From: Gammaproteobacteria bacterium
Lineage (GTDB): Bacteria > Pseudomonadota > Gammaproteobacteria > UBA5335 > SLRW01
DNA: 8,894 nucleotides
Assembly: GCA_007130745.1 (NCBI GenBank)
Contig: SLRW01000042.1
Span: 1 to 8,894, forward strand
Direction: 5' to 3'
The notes beneath the pieces were generated by a model that was not told the DNA's origin, searched no databases, and saw nothing but the letters and a program-made list of their open reading frames with translations. The position numbers and the translations under genes were made by a program. Positions 1-6,721 of the stretch are shown piece by piece; within the stretch, counting starts at the first letter, position 1, and each line of letters opens with the position of its first letter.

Positions 1-559
1 TGACGCGAATGATGGCGCGTTCAATGTCGACGGTGAAGGGCGCATCCCGACCCTCGCGGACGACGGTCAGGGTGATGCTGGTGCCGGGCTCTCCGCGCAT
101 GATGTCGACGGCGTCGCTCAGCGTCATGCCCTTGACCTGTTGGTCGTCCAGGCGAATGATCAGATCACCGGGCTCCATGCCGGCGCGCTGTGCCGGGGTG
201 TCGTCGATGGGGGCGACCACCTTGACGAAGCCACCTTCCATCTGCACCTCGATGCCCAGCCCGCCAAAGCGCCCGCTGGTGCTGACCTGCATCTCCCGGA
301 ACTGGTCCGGGTCAAGATAGGATGAGTGCGGATCCAGCCCGGAGAGCATCCCGCGGATGGCGTTTTCCAGCAGTTTCTCGTCGTCGATTTCCTCGACATA
401 GTCGCTCTTGACGCGCTCCAGGATTTCGGTGAATTCCTGGATTTTCTGCAGTGGAATTTCCGAACTCTGTCGCTCTGCCAGCACGGCCTGGGTGATGCTC
501 AGGGCAAAGCCGAGCGTGACGCCCAAAACCAGGATCATGATGCCCTGACGATTAAACAT
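1..559 (-). CDS. ctpA: Carboxy-terminal processing protease (S41 family), N-terminal part only
   Basis: Partial gene: the first 186 codons are present and the frame is still open at base 1, so the catalytic Ser/Lys region is outside the window. CtpA/Prc-type S41 proteases cleave periplasmic proteins from their C-terminus; in pseudomonads a homologue degrades cell-wall hydrolases (family knowledge). Visible parts are a signal peptide or membrane anchor (residues 1-28, hydrophobic core 8-20, likely cut after VLA), the helical segment of S41 proteins with the motif GLDPHSSYLDPDQF at 74-87, and a PDZ domain from about 97 (RFGGLGIEVQ) to about 168, containing the GDLI strand near 131-134. The ATG at 559-557 was chosen because a GGGAG Shine-Dalgarno lies about 9 nt upstream and the signal peptide follows directly. 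It is the third minus-strand gene after gpmI and envC, as in Pseudomonas. The symbol assumes the usual ctpA form; the exact subfamily cannot be fixed from this part. Confidence 0.9.
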   Translation of the reverse strand, partial: MFNRQGIMILVLGVTLGFALSITQAVLAERQSSEIPLQKIQEFTEILERVKSDYVEEIDDEKLLENAIRGMLSGLDPHSSYLDPDQFREMQVSTSGRFGGLGIEVQMEGGFVKVVAPIDDTPAQRAGMEPGDLIIRLDDQQVKGMTLSDAVDIMRGEPGTSITLTVVREGRDAPFTVDIERAIIRV

Positions 560-662
560 GTGCTGCTACTCCCGGGCCGTCCGGCGGCGCCGTCAAATCA
601 GGAAAAAACATGCAATAACATACCATATCGGAGTCCCGGCGGAATATGACGGCGGGCCGGTT
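560..662. other. envC-ctpA intergenic spacer
   Basis: A spacer of 103 nt between the envC stop and the ctpA start, both read on the minus strand. It holds an AT-richer patch around 600-650, with a run of six T on the minus strand near 603-608. That patch could contain a promoter of ctpA's own, but I cannot find a convincing -35/-10 pair, nor a strong GC stem directly before the T run. Read-through from envC is equally possible. Confidence 0.4.
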
Positions 663-1871
663 TCAGCGTCCGCTGCCAAACCACGGGGCCGGGTCAACCG
701 GTTCGCGATCGGCGCGTATTTCGAAGTAAAGGGCGGGGCTGTCCCGTCCACCACTGTCGCCTACGCTGGCAATCACTTCACCGGGGGTTACCCATTCGCC
801 CACATCGCGATACACCTCGCGGGTATGACCATATAGACTCAAATAACCCCCGCCGTGTTCCATGATGACCACCAGGCCGTAATTGGGCAGCCATTCGGCG
901 AAGGCCACGCGGCCGTGGGAGACAGCGACAATTTCGCTGCCTTCCTCGGCGGCAAAGAGGATGCCGCGTGAGCGCAGGCGTCCATCGCGCAGAGATTGTC
1001 CATAACGCTGGATGACCCTGCCCTGAACGGGCCGGGGCAGTTGTCCGCGCAGTTGCGAGAAGTCCCGATGCCGATCAAGCTCGTCGGGTACATCGGCGAG
1101 CCGTGCCTGCAGGGCGTCGATCAGTTCCTGCAGGCGCTGCTCGTCTGCTTCGAGTTGGCCAATCTGCTGGCCACGCTCGGTGATGCGCGATTCGATGCGT
1201 GCCAGTAGTTGACCGCGCTCCTCGCGCGTGGCTTGCAGGCTGTCGAGCACGCCGCGCTGCTCGTCGCGCAGCGCTGCGAGCGTTTGACGGCGCCCGGCGA
1301 TACGTTGTTCCAGCTCGGCCAGTTCGGCCAGTCGTTGACCCAGTTCGCGAATGCGCTCACTGCGTGCCTGGCTGAGGTAGTCGTAATAGGCCAGCACCCG
1401 TCCCACGGAACCCGGGTCTTCCTGGTTGAGCAACATGCGCAGGCGGCCGCGGCGGCCGGTTATCCAGGCCCGCCGCAAGTGTTCTGCGAGGTCTGCGCGA
1501 TCCTGTTCCAGTTCGGCACGGCGCTGTTCGCGCTGGCGCTGCAGTTCGGCGAGTTCCTCGCTGGTGCTGGCGTGCTGGTCTTCGAGCTGGCGCAGGTGAC
1601 GGGTAGTGTCGCCCAGTTCGCGTTCGAGGTCTTCGAGCTGGCGGGTCAGCCGGTCTCGACGACGGCGATCACCACGCAATTCATCGCGCAGGCTCTGGAT
1701 ACGGTTCTGGATGTTCTCCAGCTCAGCCTGGGCACGGCTGGCCCGTTCGGCCTGGCCATGGGCCGGCACTGCGCTTGCCAGTAGCGCCAGGCAACACAAC
1801 ACGGCCAGCAGCCGGCAGCCGGTGCGCAAGGCGGGGCTAAGGTGTGTCACAGCCAAATCCCCGGCCGCCAT
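663..1871 (-). CDS. envC: Murein hydrolase activator EnvC (coiled coil plus degenerate LytM/M23 domain)
   Basis: A protein of 402 residues, close to the usual size of EnvC (about 420). EnvC is periplasmic; in E. coli it is recruited by FtsEX and activates the amidases AmiA and AmiB that split septal peptidoglycan. Visible here are an N-terminal signal sequence (hydrophobic 20-33, likely cut after AHG), a long Glu/Gln/Arg/Leu-rich coiled coil at about 40-270, and a LytM domain at about 284-395. The M23 zinc ligands are largely missing: the HxGxD site reads SRGIL (301-305) and the final HxH reads ALY (380-382), while H349 in YGHT is kept. This is the pattern of a non-catalytic activator rather than an endopeptidase. 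The ATG at 1871 lies 3 nt after the gpmI stop with an AGG 8 nt upstream, so translation is probably coupled; a GTG seven codons further in is an alternative start. Confidence 0.92.
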   Translation of the reverse strand: MAAGDLAVTHLSPALRTGCRLLAVLCCLALLASAVPAHGQAERASRAQAELENIQNRIQSLRDELRGDRRRRDRLTRQLEDLERELGDTTRHLRQLEDQHASTSEELAELQRQREQRRAELEQDRADLAEHLRRAWITGRRGRLRMLLNQEDPGSVGRVLAYYDYLSQARSERIRELGQRLAELAELEQRIAGRRQTLAALRDEQRGVLDSLQATREERGQLLARIESRITERGQQIGQLEADEQRLQELIDALQARLADVPDELDRHRDFSQLRGQLPRPVQGRVIQRYGQSLRDGRLRSRGILFAAEEGSEIVAVSHGRVAFAEWLPNYGLVVIMEHGGGYLSLYGHTREVYRDVGEWVTPGEVIASVGDSGGRDSPALYFEIRADREPVDPAPWFGSGR

Positions 1872-1874
1872 CCA

Positions 1875-3443
1875 TCAGGCCTGGTGTTCGCCGCCCGCCG
1901 TGCGTTGCTCGCTGAAACTTACCAGCGAACGACCGGTCATTTCGGCGGGTTGTTTTAGCCCCATCAGGGTGAGCAGGCTGGGGGCAATATCGGCCAGGGT
2001 GCCATCTTTGGCCAGCTCGACCTGGCGCGTGCCTACGTAAACCAGCGGTACCGGGTTGCTGGTGTGGGCTGTGTGGGCCTGGCCCGTACTGTGGTCACGC
2101 AGCTGTTCGGCATTGCCGTGGTCGGCGGTGACCAGCAATTCGCCTCCCGCGGCCTCGATGGCCTCGACCACCCGGCCGAGGCTGCTGTCGACTGCTTCCA
2201 CGGCCTTCATGGCGGCTTCAAGATCGCCGGAATGACCGACCATGTCGGGGTTGGCGTAGTTGCAGATGATCAGATCGTAGTGGTCACTGGCGATGGCCTC
2301 GACCAGACGATCGGTGACTTCCGGGGCGCTCATCTCGGGTTGTAGATCGTAAGTGGCTACCTTCGGCGAAGGCACCAGGACGCGCTCTTCGCCCTCGAAA
2401 GGTTGATCCAGCCCGCCGTTGAAGAAAAAGGTCACGTGGGCGTATTTTTCGGTTTCGGCAATGCGTAACTGGCGCAGGCCCTGGTTGGAGACTGTTTCAC
2501 CCAGCCCGTTTTCAAGCGAGACAGGCGGGTAGGCCATCGGCAGTTTGAAGTCCGCGTGATACTGCGTCAGACAAACATACTGCGCCAGCTGCGGGCAGCG
2601 ACCGCGGTCGAAGTCGTTGAAACCCTCCTCGCAGAAGGCGCGGGTGAGCTGGCGCGCGCGATCGGAACGAAAGTTCATGAACACCACCACATCACCATCA
2701 CCGATGGGCACGCCGTCGTCGATCAGTGTGGGTTGTACGAATTCATCGGACTCGTCGCGCGCATATGCTTGCTCAACCGCACTGCGGGCATCGGGAGCGT
2801 GATGCGGGGCCCGGCCGGCGGTGAGCAGATCCCAGGCCAGCTTGACACGATCCCAGCGCTGGTCGCGGTCCATGGCGAAATAACGTCCGACCACCGAGGC
2901 GATATGCCCGGTGCCGAGTTGGTCGAGCTTTGCCTGCAGGTGATCAATCGAGGCCAGGGCGCTGCGCGGCGGCGTATCACGACCGTCAAGGAAGGCGTGC
3001 ACGCAGAGTTTTTGCACGCCCTGTCGCACCGCCAGTTCGGCCATGGCGAGGATGTGGTCCTGGTGGCTGTGTACGCCGCCGTCGGAAAGCAGGCCCAGGA
3101 TGTGGAGGGTGGTGCCGCCGTCGCGCGCGCGATCAGCCGCTTCACACAGCACCGGGTTGGTGAAAAACCCGCCGTTGCGTACATCTTCGGTGATGCGGGT
3201 GTAATCCTGTGGCACCCGGCGCCCGGCGCCGAGGTTGAGATGACCGACCTCGGAATTACCCATCTGCCCGGCGGGCAGGCCTACGGCCTCGCCCGAGCCG
3301 GTAATCAGGGTGTGTGGGCACTGAGCCCAGAGCCGGTCCCACACCGGGGTATGGGCATGGGCAATGGCGTTGTGGTCGGGGTCTTCTCTATAGCCCCAGC
3401 CATCAAGAATGGTGAGCATTACAGGGCGTTTTTCAGGCCGCAT
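1875..3443 (-). CDS. gpmI: 2,3-bisphosphoglycerate-independent phosphoglycerate mutase
   Basis: A cytoplasmic enzyme of 522 residues (family usually 505-520) that interconverts 3- and 2-phosphoglycerate using two metal ions (Mn) and a phosphoserine intermediate. The alkaline-phosphatase-fold catalytic set is complete. The first metal ligand is D14 in ILDGWG and the nucleophile is S64 in MGNSEVGH. The substrate-binding loop has GGVHSHQDH (122-130) and FLDGRDTPP (151-159). The second metal cluster is D400 and H404 (NPDMVGH), D441-H442 (TADHGNAEQ) and H460 (TAHTSNPVP). The ATG at 3443 has AAGGA 6-7 nt upstream and fits the family N-terminus. It is the first gene of the minus-strand unit with envC and ctpA, and divergent from yibN, as in E. 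coli and Pseudomonas. Residues and length give no sign of degeneration. Confidence 0.97.
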   Translation of the reverse strand: MRPEKRPVMLTILDGWGYREDPDHNAIAHAHTPVWDRLWAQCPHTLITGSGEAVGLPAGQMGNSEVGHLNLGAGRRVPQDYTRITEDVRNGGFFTNPVLCEAADRARDGGTTLHILGLLSDGGVHSHQDHILAMAELAVRQGVQKLCVHAFLDGRDTPPRSALASIDHLQAKLDQLGTGHIASVVGRYFAMDRDQRWDRVKLAWDLLTAGRAPHHAPDARSAVEQAYARDESDEFVQPTLIDDGVPIGDGDVVVFMNFRSDRARQLTRAFCEEGFNDFDRGRCPQLAQYVCLTQYHADFKLPMAYPPVSLENGLGETVSNQGLRQLRIAETEKYAHVTFFFNGGLDQPFEGEERVLVPSPKVATYDLQPEMSAPEVTDRLVEAIASDHYDLIICNYANPDMVGHSGDLEAAMKAVEAVDSSLGRVVEAIEAAGGELLVTADHGNAEQLRDHSTGQAHTAHTSNPVPLVYVGTRQVELAKDGTLADIAPSLLTLMGLKQPAEMTGRSLVSFSEQRTAGGEHQA

Positions 3444-3478
3444 GGATCATCCTTCATGCCGGATTCAAGGGAAAGGCG

Positions 3479-3494
3479 GGCGCCGCGCGGCGCC
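3479..3494. repeat. Perfect 16-bp GC palindrome in the gpmI leader
   Basis: The sequence GGCGCCGCGCGGCGCC is its own reverse complement. It lies 36 nt upstream of the gpmI start and downstream of the candidate gpmI -10, so it would be transcribed in the gpmI 5' leader, where it could form a short very stable hairpin (six-base arms, GCGC centre). It could equally be a chance GC-rich palindrome or a binding site for a dimeric protein. No function is shown. Confidence 0.35.
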
Positions 3495-3513
3495 GGTCGC
3501 GCATCAGCAATTC

Positions 3514-3519
3514 ATTGTA
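3514..3519 (-). promoter_or_regulatory. Candidate -10 element for gpmI
   Basis: TACAAT on the minus strand (one mismatch from TATAAT), about 71 nt upstream of the gpmI start. No good -35 hexamer is found at 16-18 bp spacing (TGCGCG is the best at 17), so this is only a candidate. Its position in the divergent gap is where a promoter for the gpmI-envC unit is expected. Confidence 0.35.
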
Positions 3520-3571
3520 ACTGATCCCGGCCCCGTCGCGCAGTGGCCGCAGGCACATGGCCGGCAGGGAC

Positions 3572-3580
3572 TGCTATACT
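3572..3580 (+). promoter_or_regulatory. Candidate extended -10 promoter for yibN-secB-gpsA
   Basis: TGCTATACT matches the extended -10 pattern TGnTATAaT with one mismatch. It is the best sigma70-type element in the divergent gap on this strand, about 100 nt upstream of the yibN start. The -35 region is poor, which extended -10 promoters tolerate. It would give a leader of roughly 90 nt, in which GGTGTCT (3598-3604) could pair with AGACACC (3632-3638). Confidence 0.4.
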
Positions 3581-3678
3581 GTGCGCCGCATGGCGCCGGT
3601 GTCTCGCCGGGACGCGCGCCGATTGATGACCAGACACCTTTAACTGGATTTGCCACGGGGGCAGGAGAATTTCATATC

Positions 3679-4104
3679 ATGGCGCAAGCGCTGGAGTTTG
3701 TCGGTAACCATCCTTTTTTGTTCAGCTTGCTGCTGATCATTATTGCCCTGATGGTGCTCAACGAGTTGTGGCGCTGGCGCAACGCCCAGCCGCGCCTGAC
3801 GCCCGCCGAGGCGGTGCGCCTGATCAACAGCGAAAACGCGCGGGTGATTGATGTGCGTGGCAGCGGAGAGTTTGAATCAGGACATATCGTCAATGCGTTC
3901 AACGCCCCACAGGACAAGCTGGATGACCAGATCAAGGAGTTGCTCAAGCGCCGCAAGAAGCCGGTGGTGGTCTATTGCGGCAATGGGCTGAGCGCGCCCC
4001 GTGCCGCCACGCGGCTGGTGGAGGCGGGTATGGAGCGGGTGTATGTACTCAGGGGCGGGCTGCAGAACTGGCAACAGGCCGGGCTGCCGGTGACCCGTAA
4101 ATAA
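3679..4104 (+). CDS. yibN: Membrane-anchored rhodanese-like protein (YibN family)
   Basis: A protein of 141 residues. An N-terminal hydrophobic segment (about 12-30, from HPFLFSLLLIII to LNEL) is followed by Arg-rich WRWRNAQPR, so it is probably a single membrane anchor with the rhodanese domain on the cytoplasmic side. The rhodanese domain (about 40-138) has the entry motif RVIDVRGSGEFESGHIVNA (55-73) and the active-site loop CGNGLSA with the putative catalytic C100. It ends with VYVLRGGLQNWQQAGLPV, which is typical of the fold. Rhodaneses carry sulfur as a cysteine persulfide; the physiological substrate of YibN-type proteins is not clear from sequence. The ATG at 3679 has AGGAG at 3663-3667; the open frame continues upstream, but this start gives the family length and N-terminus. 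It is the first gene of the plus-strand unit and divergent from gpmI. Confidence 0.9.
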   Translation: MAQALEFVGNHPFLFSLLLIIIALMVLNELWRWRNAQPRLTPAEAVRLINSENARVIDVRGSGEFESGHIVNAFNAPQDKLDDQIKELLKRRKKPVVVYCGNGLSAPRAATRLVEAGMERVYVLRGGLQNWQQAGLPVTRK

Positions 4105-4143
4105 TTTCAGCGATATCAGGCTTATCCGGAGTGAGAAAGCAGT

Positions 4144-4659
4144 ATGAGTGAAGAGAACACACAGAACCCGGCTGCGGGCAGCAATGGCAAGGCGCCCCGG
4201 CGGGAAATGGCGATCCAGAAGATTTACCTCAAGGATGCTTCTTTCGAGGCGCCCTCGACCCCGGAAATTTTCCGTGGCAAATGGCAGCCCAGTATTAATG
4301 TGGATCTGGATACCCGGACCACGCCGATGGATGACTCGGTTCACGAGGTAGTGTTGAGACTGACTATTACCGCCAAACAGGATGACAAGACGGCTTTTCT
4401 GGTGGAGATTACCCAGGCCGGTATTTTCAGCATCAAGGGGGCCGAAAAGGCGGAATTGGGCCCCATTCTGGGCAGTTATTGCCCGGCCACACTGTTCCCC
4501 TTTGCCCGCCAGGTCGTCAACGAACTGGTCACCCAGGGGGGGTTCCCCCAGCTGCTGCTCTCGCCGGTGAATTTCGATGCCTTGTATGCCGAGCAAGTGC
4601 GCCGGCGCAAGCAAGAGCAGGGCGGTGAGGCCGGAGAGCGTCCGGCTTCGGAGCAGTAA
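4144..4659 (+). CDS. secB: Protein-export chaperone SecB
   Basis: A protein of 171 residues (usual size 150-170). SecB is a cytoplasmic homotetramer that keeps preproteins unfolded and delivers them to SecA. Diagnostic segments are IQKIYLKDASFEAP (24-37), the beta-sheet core with VVLRLTITAK (69-78), the SYCPATLFPFAR segment (111-122) and QGGFPQLLLSPVNFDALY (131-148). The last about 20 residues are a charged, Gln/Glu-rich tail, as expected of the flexible SecA-contacting end, although longer and more basic at RRRK (153-156) than I would expect. The ATG at 4144 has GGAG at 4128-4131. It starts 39 nt after yibN, and its TAA overlaps the gpsA ATG (TAATG), indicating co-transcription and coupled translation. 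The grxC gene often found just before secB is not present. Confidence 0.96.
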   Translation: MSEENTQNPAAGSNGKAPRREMAIQKIYLKDASFEAPSTPEIFRGKWQPSINVDLDTRTTPMDDSVHEVVLRLTITAKQDDKTAFLVEITQAGIFSIKGAEKAELGPILGSYCPATLFPFARQVVNELVTQGGFPQLLLSPVNFDALYAEQVRRRKQEQGGEAGERPASEQ

Positions 4660-5648
4660 TGACCCGGCTTGCGGTTCTGGGTGCCGGTTCCTGGGGCACT
4701 GCGCTGGCGGTACAGCTGGCGCGCAGTGGCCATGAAGTGCGTCTGTGGGGGCGCGATGTGGCGGCCATGCAGGCGGCCGGCGAGAACCGCAAATACCTGC
4801 CCGGCTGTCTTTTCCCGCCCGCTCTGCAGGTAGAACCCGCGCTTGAAATTGCCCTTGACGGCGCCCGGGATGTGCTGGTGGTGGTGCCCAGCCACGCCTT
4901 TCGTGAATTACTTGAGCGGCTGGCGCCGCACTGGCCCGCCGGCGCCCGGCTGGCCTGGGCGACCAAGGGCCTGGAGCTGGACAGTGGCCTGCTGCCGCAT
5001 CAGGTGGCGGCGGATGTGTTCGGCGAGCGCCTGGCGCTGGCGGTGGTCTCCGGGCCGACGTTTGCCGCCGAGGTGGGCCGGGGCCTGCCGGCCGGCGTGA
5101 CCGTGGCCTCCGGCGATGATGCGTTTGCCTCGGATATGGCCGGTTACCTGCATAGCGGTGATTTCCGCGCCTATACCTCGCCCGATATTGCCGGGGTGGA
5201 AGTGGGCGGGGCAGTGAAGAATGTCATGGCCATTGCTACCGGGGTGGCTGATGGCATGGGGCTGGGCGCGAATACGCGCGCGGCCCTGATTACTCGCGGG
5301 CTGCGCGAGATGATGCGTCTGGGTGAGGCGCTGGGGGGGCAGCGCGAGACCCTGATGGGGCTGGCCGGGCTGGGCGATCTGGTACTGACCTGCACGGATG
5401 ATCAGTCACGTAACCGTCGCTTCGGTCTTGCGCTGGGCGAGGGGCTGGACCCCCAGGCTGCCCGCGCGCGTATCGATCAGGTGGTCGAAGGCATGCAGGC
5501 CGCCGACGCCGTGTGGCGGGTGGCGCAGCGCCTGAGCGTGGAAATGCCTATTACCGAGCAGGTTTATCGCCTGATCTACGCCGGCACGTCCGCCGCCGAG
5601 GCGGTGCTGGCCCTGCGCAGCGAAGGCCCCAAACCCGAACTGCAATAA
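4659..5648 (+). CDS. gpsA: Glycerol-3-phosphate dehydrogenase [NAD(P)+], biosynthetic
   Basis: A cytoplasmic enzyme of 329 residues (usual 330-340) that reduces dihydroxyacetone phosphate to sn-glycerol 3-phosphate for phospholipid synthesis. The Rossmann motif GAGSWGTALA is at 8-17, VVPSHAFRELL at 75-85, and ATKGLE at 101-106 (K103). The catalytic lysine is K187 in EVGGAVKNVMAIATGVADG, followed by NTRAALITRGL (205-215) and GLAGLGDLVLTC (234-245). The C-terminal substrate-domain motif EGMQAADAV (277-285) is also present. All residues expected in the active site are there. The start overlaps the secB stop by one base, with CGGAG 5 nt upstream of the ATG. The usual cysE neighbour of enterics does not follow; transcription probably ends in the inverted repeat downstream. 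Confidence 0.97.
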   Translation: MTRLAVLGAGSWGTALAVQLARSGHEVRLWGRDVAAMQAAGENRKYLPGCLFPPALQVEPALEIALDGARDVLVVVPSHAFRELLERLAPHWPAGARLAWATKGLELDSGLLPHQVAADVFGERLALAVVSGPTFAAEVGRGLPAGVTVASGDDAFASDMAGYLHSGDFRAYTSPDIAGVEVGGAVKNVMAIATGVADGMGLGANTRAALITRGLREMMRLGEALGGQRETLMGLAGLGDLVLTCTDDQSRNRRFGLALGEGLDPQAARARIDQVVEGMQAADAVWRVAQRLSVEMPITEQVYRLIYAGTSAAEAVLALRSEGPKPELQ

Positions 5649-5694
5649 GTTGCCCCTGCGCTAACCGTGCCCCCTGGTCGCTGTTTTATGTTGC

Positions 5695-5745
5695 AGGTTT
5701 TAAGTCTCAGGTCTTTAAGACGGCTTAAGACCTGAGACGCAACCT
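5695..5745. terminator. Large imperfect inverted repeat after gpsA, possible terminator
   Basis: The arms GTCTCAGGTCTTTAAG (5704-5719) and CTTAAGACCTGAGAC (5724-5738) pair over 15 bp with one bulged T and the loop ACGG. An outer AGGTT (5695-5699) can also pair with AACCT (5741-5745) across an internal loop. It lies 56 nt after the gpsA stop, between convergent genes, where a bidirectional terminator is expected. However, no T tract follows the stem on either strand, so it is not a classic intrinsic terminator. It may be an mRNA-stabilising stem or a remnant of a mobile repeat. The inner GTCTTTAAGAC is itself self-complementary, so alternative foldings are possible. Confidence 0.5.
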
Positions 5746-5790
5746 CCCGGATACTCCGAAAAACAAGCCCGGTGAGCGCTGTGGTTACAT

Positions 5791-5813
5791 TTCGTGGTTT
5801 AAGAGACCACGGA
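5791..5813 (-). terminator. Small hairpin just after the minus-strand hypothetical gene
   Basis: TTCGTGGT (5791-5798) pairs with ACCACGGA (5806-5813), one G-T pair included, around a 7-nt loop. It begins directly after the stop codon of the minus-strand gene, so it would sit at the 3' end of that mRNA. No T run follows, so intrinsic termination is uncertain. Confidence 0.3.
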
Positions 5814-5814
5814 T

Positions 5815-6219
5815 CTAAGGCATTTGCAGGCCGCCGCCAGGAGCGCCGCCCTGGGGGCCACCGCCTTGCGGGCCGCCGCCTTGACCGGGGACGTACAGCG
5901 AGGAGGCCTGTTCGCGGCGCATTTCCTCGATCCGCTTGATGGTCTGCTCCAGATTGGCGCGGGCGGCCTCGGGGAATTTTTCCAGCGCCTGTTGCAGGTT
6001 GTCTGCCTCGATTTCGAAGGACAACGGCAGGGCGCCGGCACTGGTCATCAGCTGGGTGTGGCCGGTGAAACGCACCTGGCGCGAACTGTCGGGGTTGCCG
6101 TCGGTAGTCACTGGCGTCAGGCGGTGGATGGAACCATTGACGCCGTCGGTGAAGGTTTCTTCCTGATACAGTGCGTCAATATCGAGCCGGATGTCCGGCA
6201 GCTGTTCTTCGGAGCCCAT
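5815..6219 (-). CDS. Unrecognised small protein with Gly/Pro/Gln-rich tail
   Basis: A protein of 134 residues that I do not recognise. There is no signal peptide or membrane segment and no cysteine, so it is probably cytoplasmic. The N-terminal half (about 8-70) has alternating polar and hydrophobic stretches (DIRLDIDALYQEE, SIHRLTPVT, LPLSFEIEA) suggesting a small beta-rich domain. Residues 72-105 look like one or two amphipathic charged helices (LEQTIKRIEEMRREQ). The tail at 111-134 is almost only Gly, Pro and Gln, with a repeated GGGPQ unit. The ATG at 6219 was chosen because AGAGG lies 7 nt upstream; an in-frame ATG at 6252 would add 11 residues but has only a weak ribosome site. It follows trmL by 37 nt and is probably co-transcribed. 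That the coding frame is real is supported by this placement and by the ribosome site. Confidence 0.7.
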   Translation of the reverse strand: MGSEEQLPDIRLDIDALYQEETFTDGVNGSIHRLTPVTTDGNPDSSRQVRFTGHTQLMTSAGALPLSFEIEADNLQQALEKFPEAARANLEQTIKRIEEMRREQASSLYVPGQGGGPQGGGPQGGAPGGGLQMP

Positions 6220-6256
6220 GGGTTTGCCTCTTTGTTCTGCAAAGGCGCCCATGGTA

Positions 6257-6721
6257 CTAGTCGGCACCGCCAAAATCGAGCTGGCGCCAGGCTTCATAGA
6301 CTGCCACGGCGACGGCATTGGAGAGATTGAGGCTGCGGTTGCCGGGGCGCATGGGCAGGCGCAGCCGTTGTTCCGGCGCCAGGCGCTCGAGTACCGTCGC
6401 GGGCAGGCCGCGGGTCTCGGGACCGAACAGCAGCGCGTCGCCGGGTTCGAAACCGGCGCGGTCGTAACGGTGCGTGGCGTGACGACTGAAGGCCCACAGG
6501 CGCAACGGCGCCACGTCAGTGATAAAATCGTCCAGGGTGTTATGTTCGCGCAGTGCAGCGCGTGCATGATAATCCAGGCCGGCCCGGCGCAGACTGGTGT
6601 CATCCAGGGTGAAGCCCAGCGGCCGGATCAGGTGCAAAACGGCGCCGGTATTGGCACACAGTCGAATGATGTTGCCGGTATTGGGCGGAATTTCCGGCTC
6701 ATAGAGAACCACATGCAGCAT
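6257..6721 (-). CDS. trmL: tRNA (cytidine/uridine-34 2'-O)-methyltransferase TrmL (SPOUT family)
   Basis: A protein of 154 residues, the size of the minimal SPOUT enzyme TrmL/YibK (about 157), a cytoplasmic dimer that uses S-adenosylmethionine to methylate the ribose of the wobble base of certain tRNA-Leu species. Motifs in order are EPEIPPNTGNIIRLCANTG (8-26), LIRPLGF (31-37), LFGPETRGLP (98-107) and RPGNRSLNLSNAVAVAVYEAWRQ (125-147). The last two form the trefoil-knot SAM site. The ATG at 6721 gives the family N-terminus (MLHVVLYEPE) and has AAGGA about 9 nt upstream; the longer open frame upstream adds 54 residues unlike the family and was not used. Its start lies in the same CATG as the apparent start of pyrD on the other strand, so its promoter must lie inside the pyrD coding region. 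In E. coli yibK/trmL is near cysE, so proximity to gpsA is consistent with a conserved neighbourhood. Confidence 0.95.
   Translation of the reverse strand: MLHVVLYEPEIPPNTGNIIRLCANTGAVLHLIRPLGFTLDDTSLRRAGLDYHARAALREHNTLDDFITDVAPLRLWAFSRHATHRYDRAGFEPGDALLFGPETRGLPATVLERLAPEQRLRLPMRPGNRSLNLSNAVAVAVYEAWRQLDFGGAD

Noticed and set aside
1209..1784. Open frame of 191 codons on the plus strand opposite envC
   Set aside because: It is antisense to the coiled-coil region of envC; the Leu/Ala/Gln-rich pattern reflects the heptad codons on the other strand.
2556..3524. Open frame of 322 codons on the plus strand opposite gpmI
   Set aside because: It is antisense to a gpmI with all catalytic residues, shows no recognisable motif, and such mirror frames are common in GC-rich coding DNA.
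3409..3678. Upstream extension of the yibN frame into the gpmI start
   Set aside because: It would overlap the divergent gpmI start and both candidate promoters; the ATG at 3679 has a ribosome site and gives the family length.
6253..6603. N-terminal extension of the unknown small protein through trmL
   Set aside because: The longer open frame would run inside trmL in another frame; the ribosome site favours the start at 6219.
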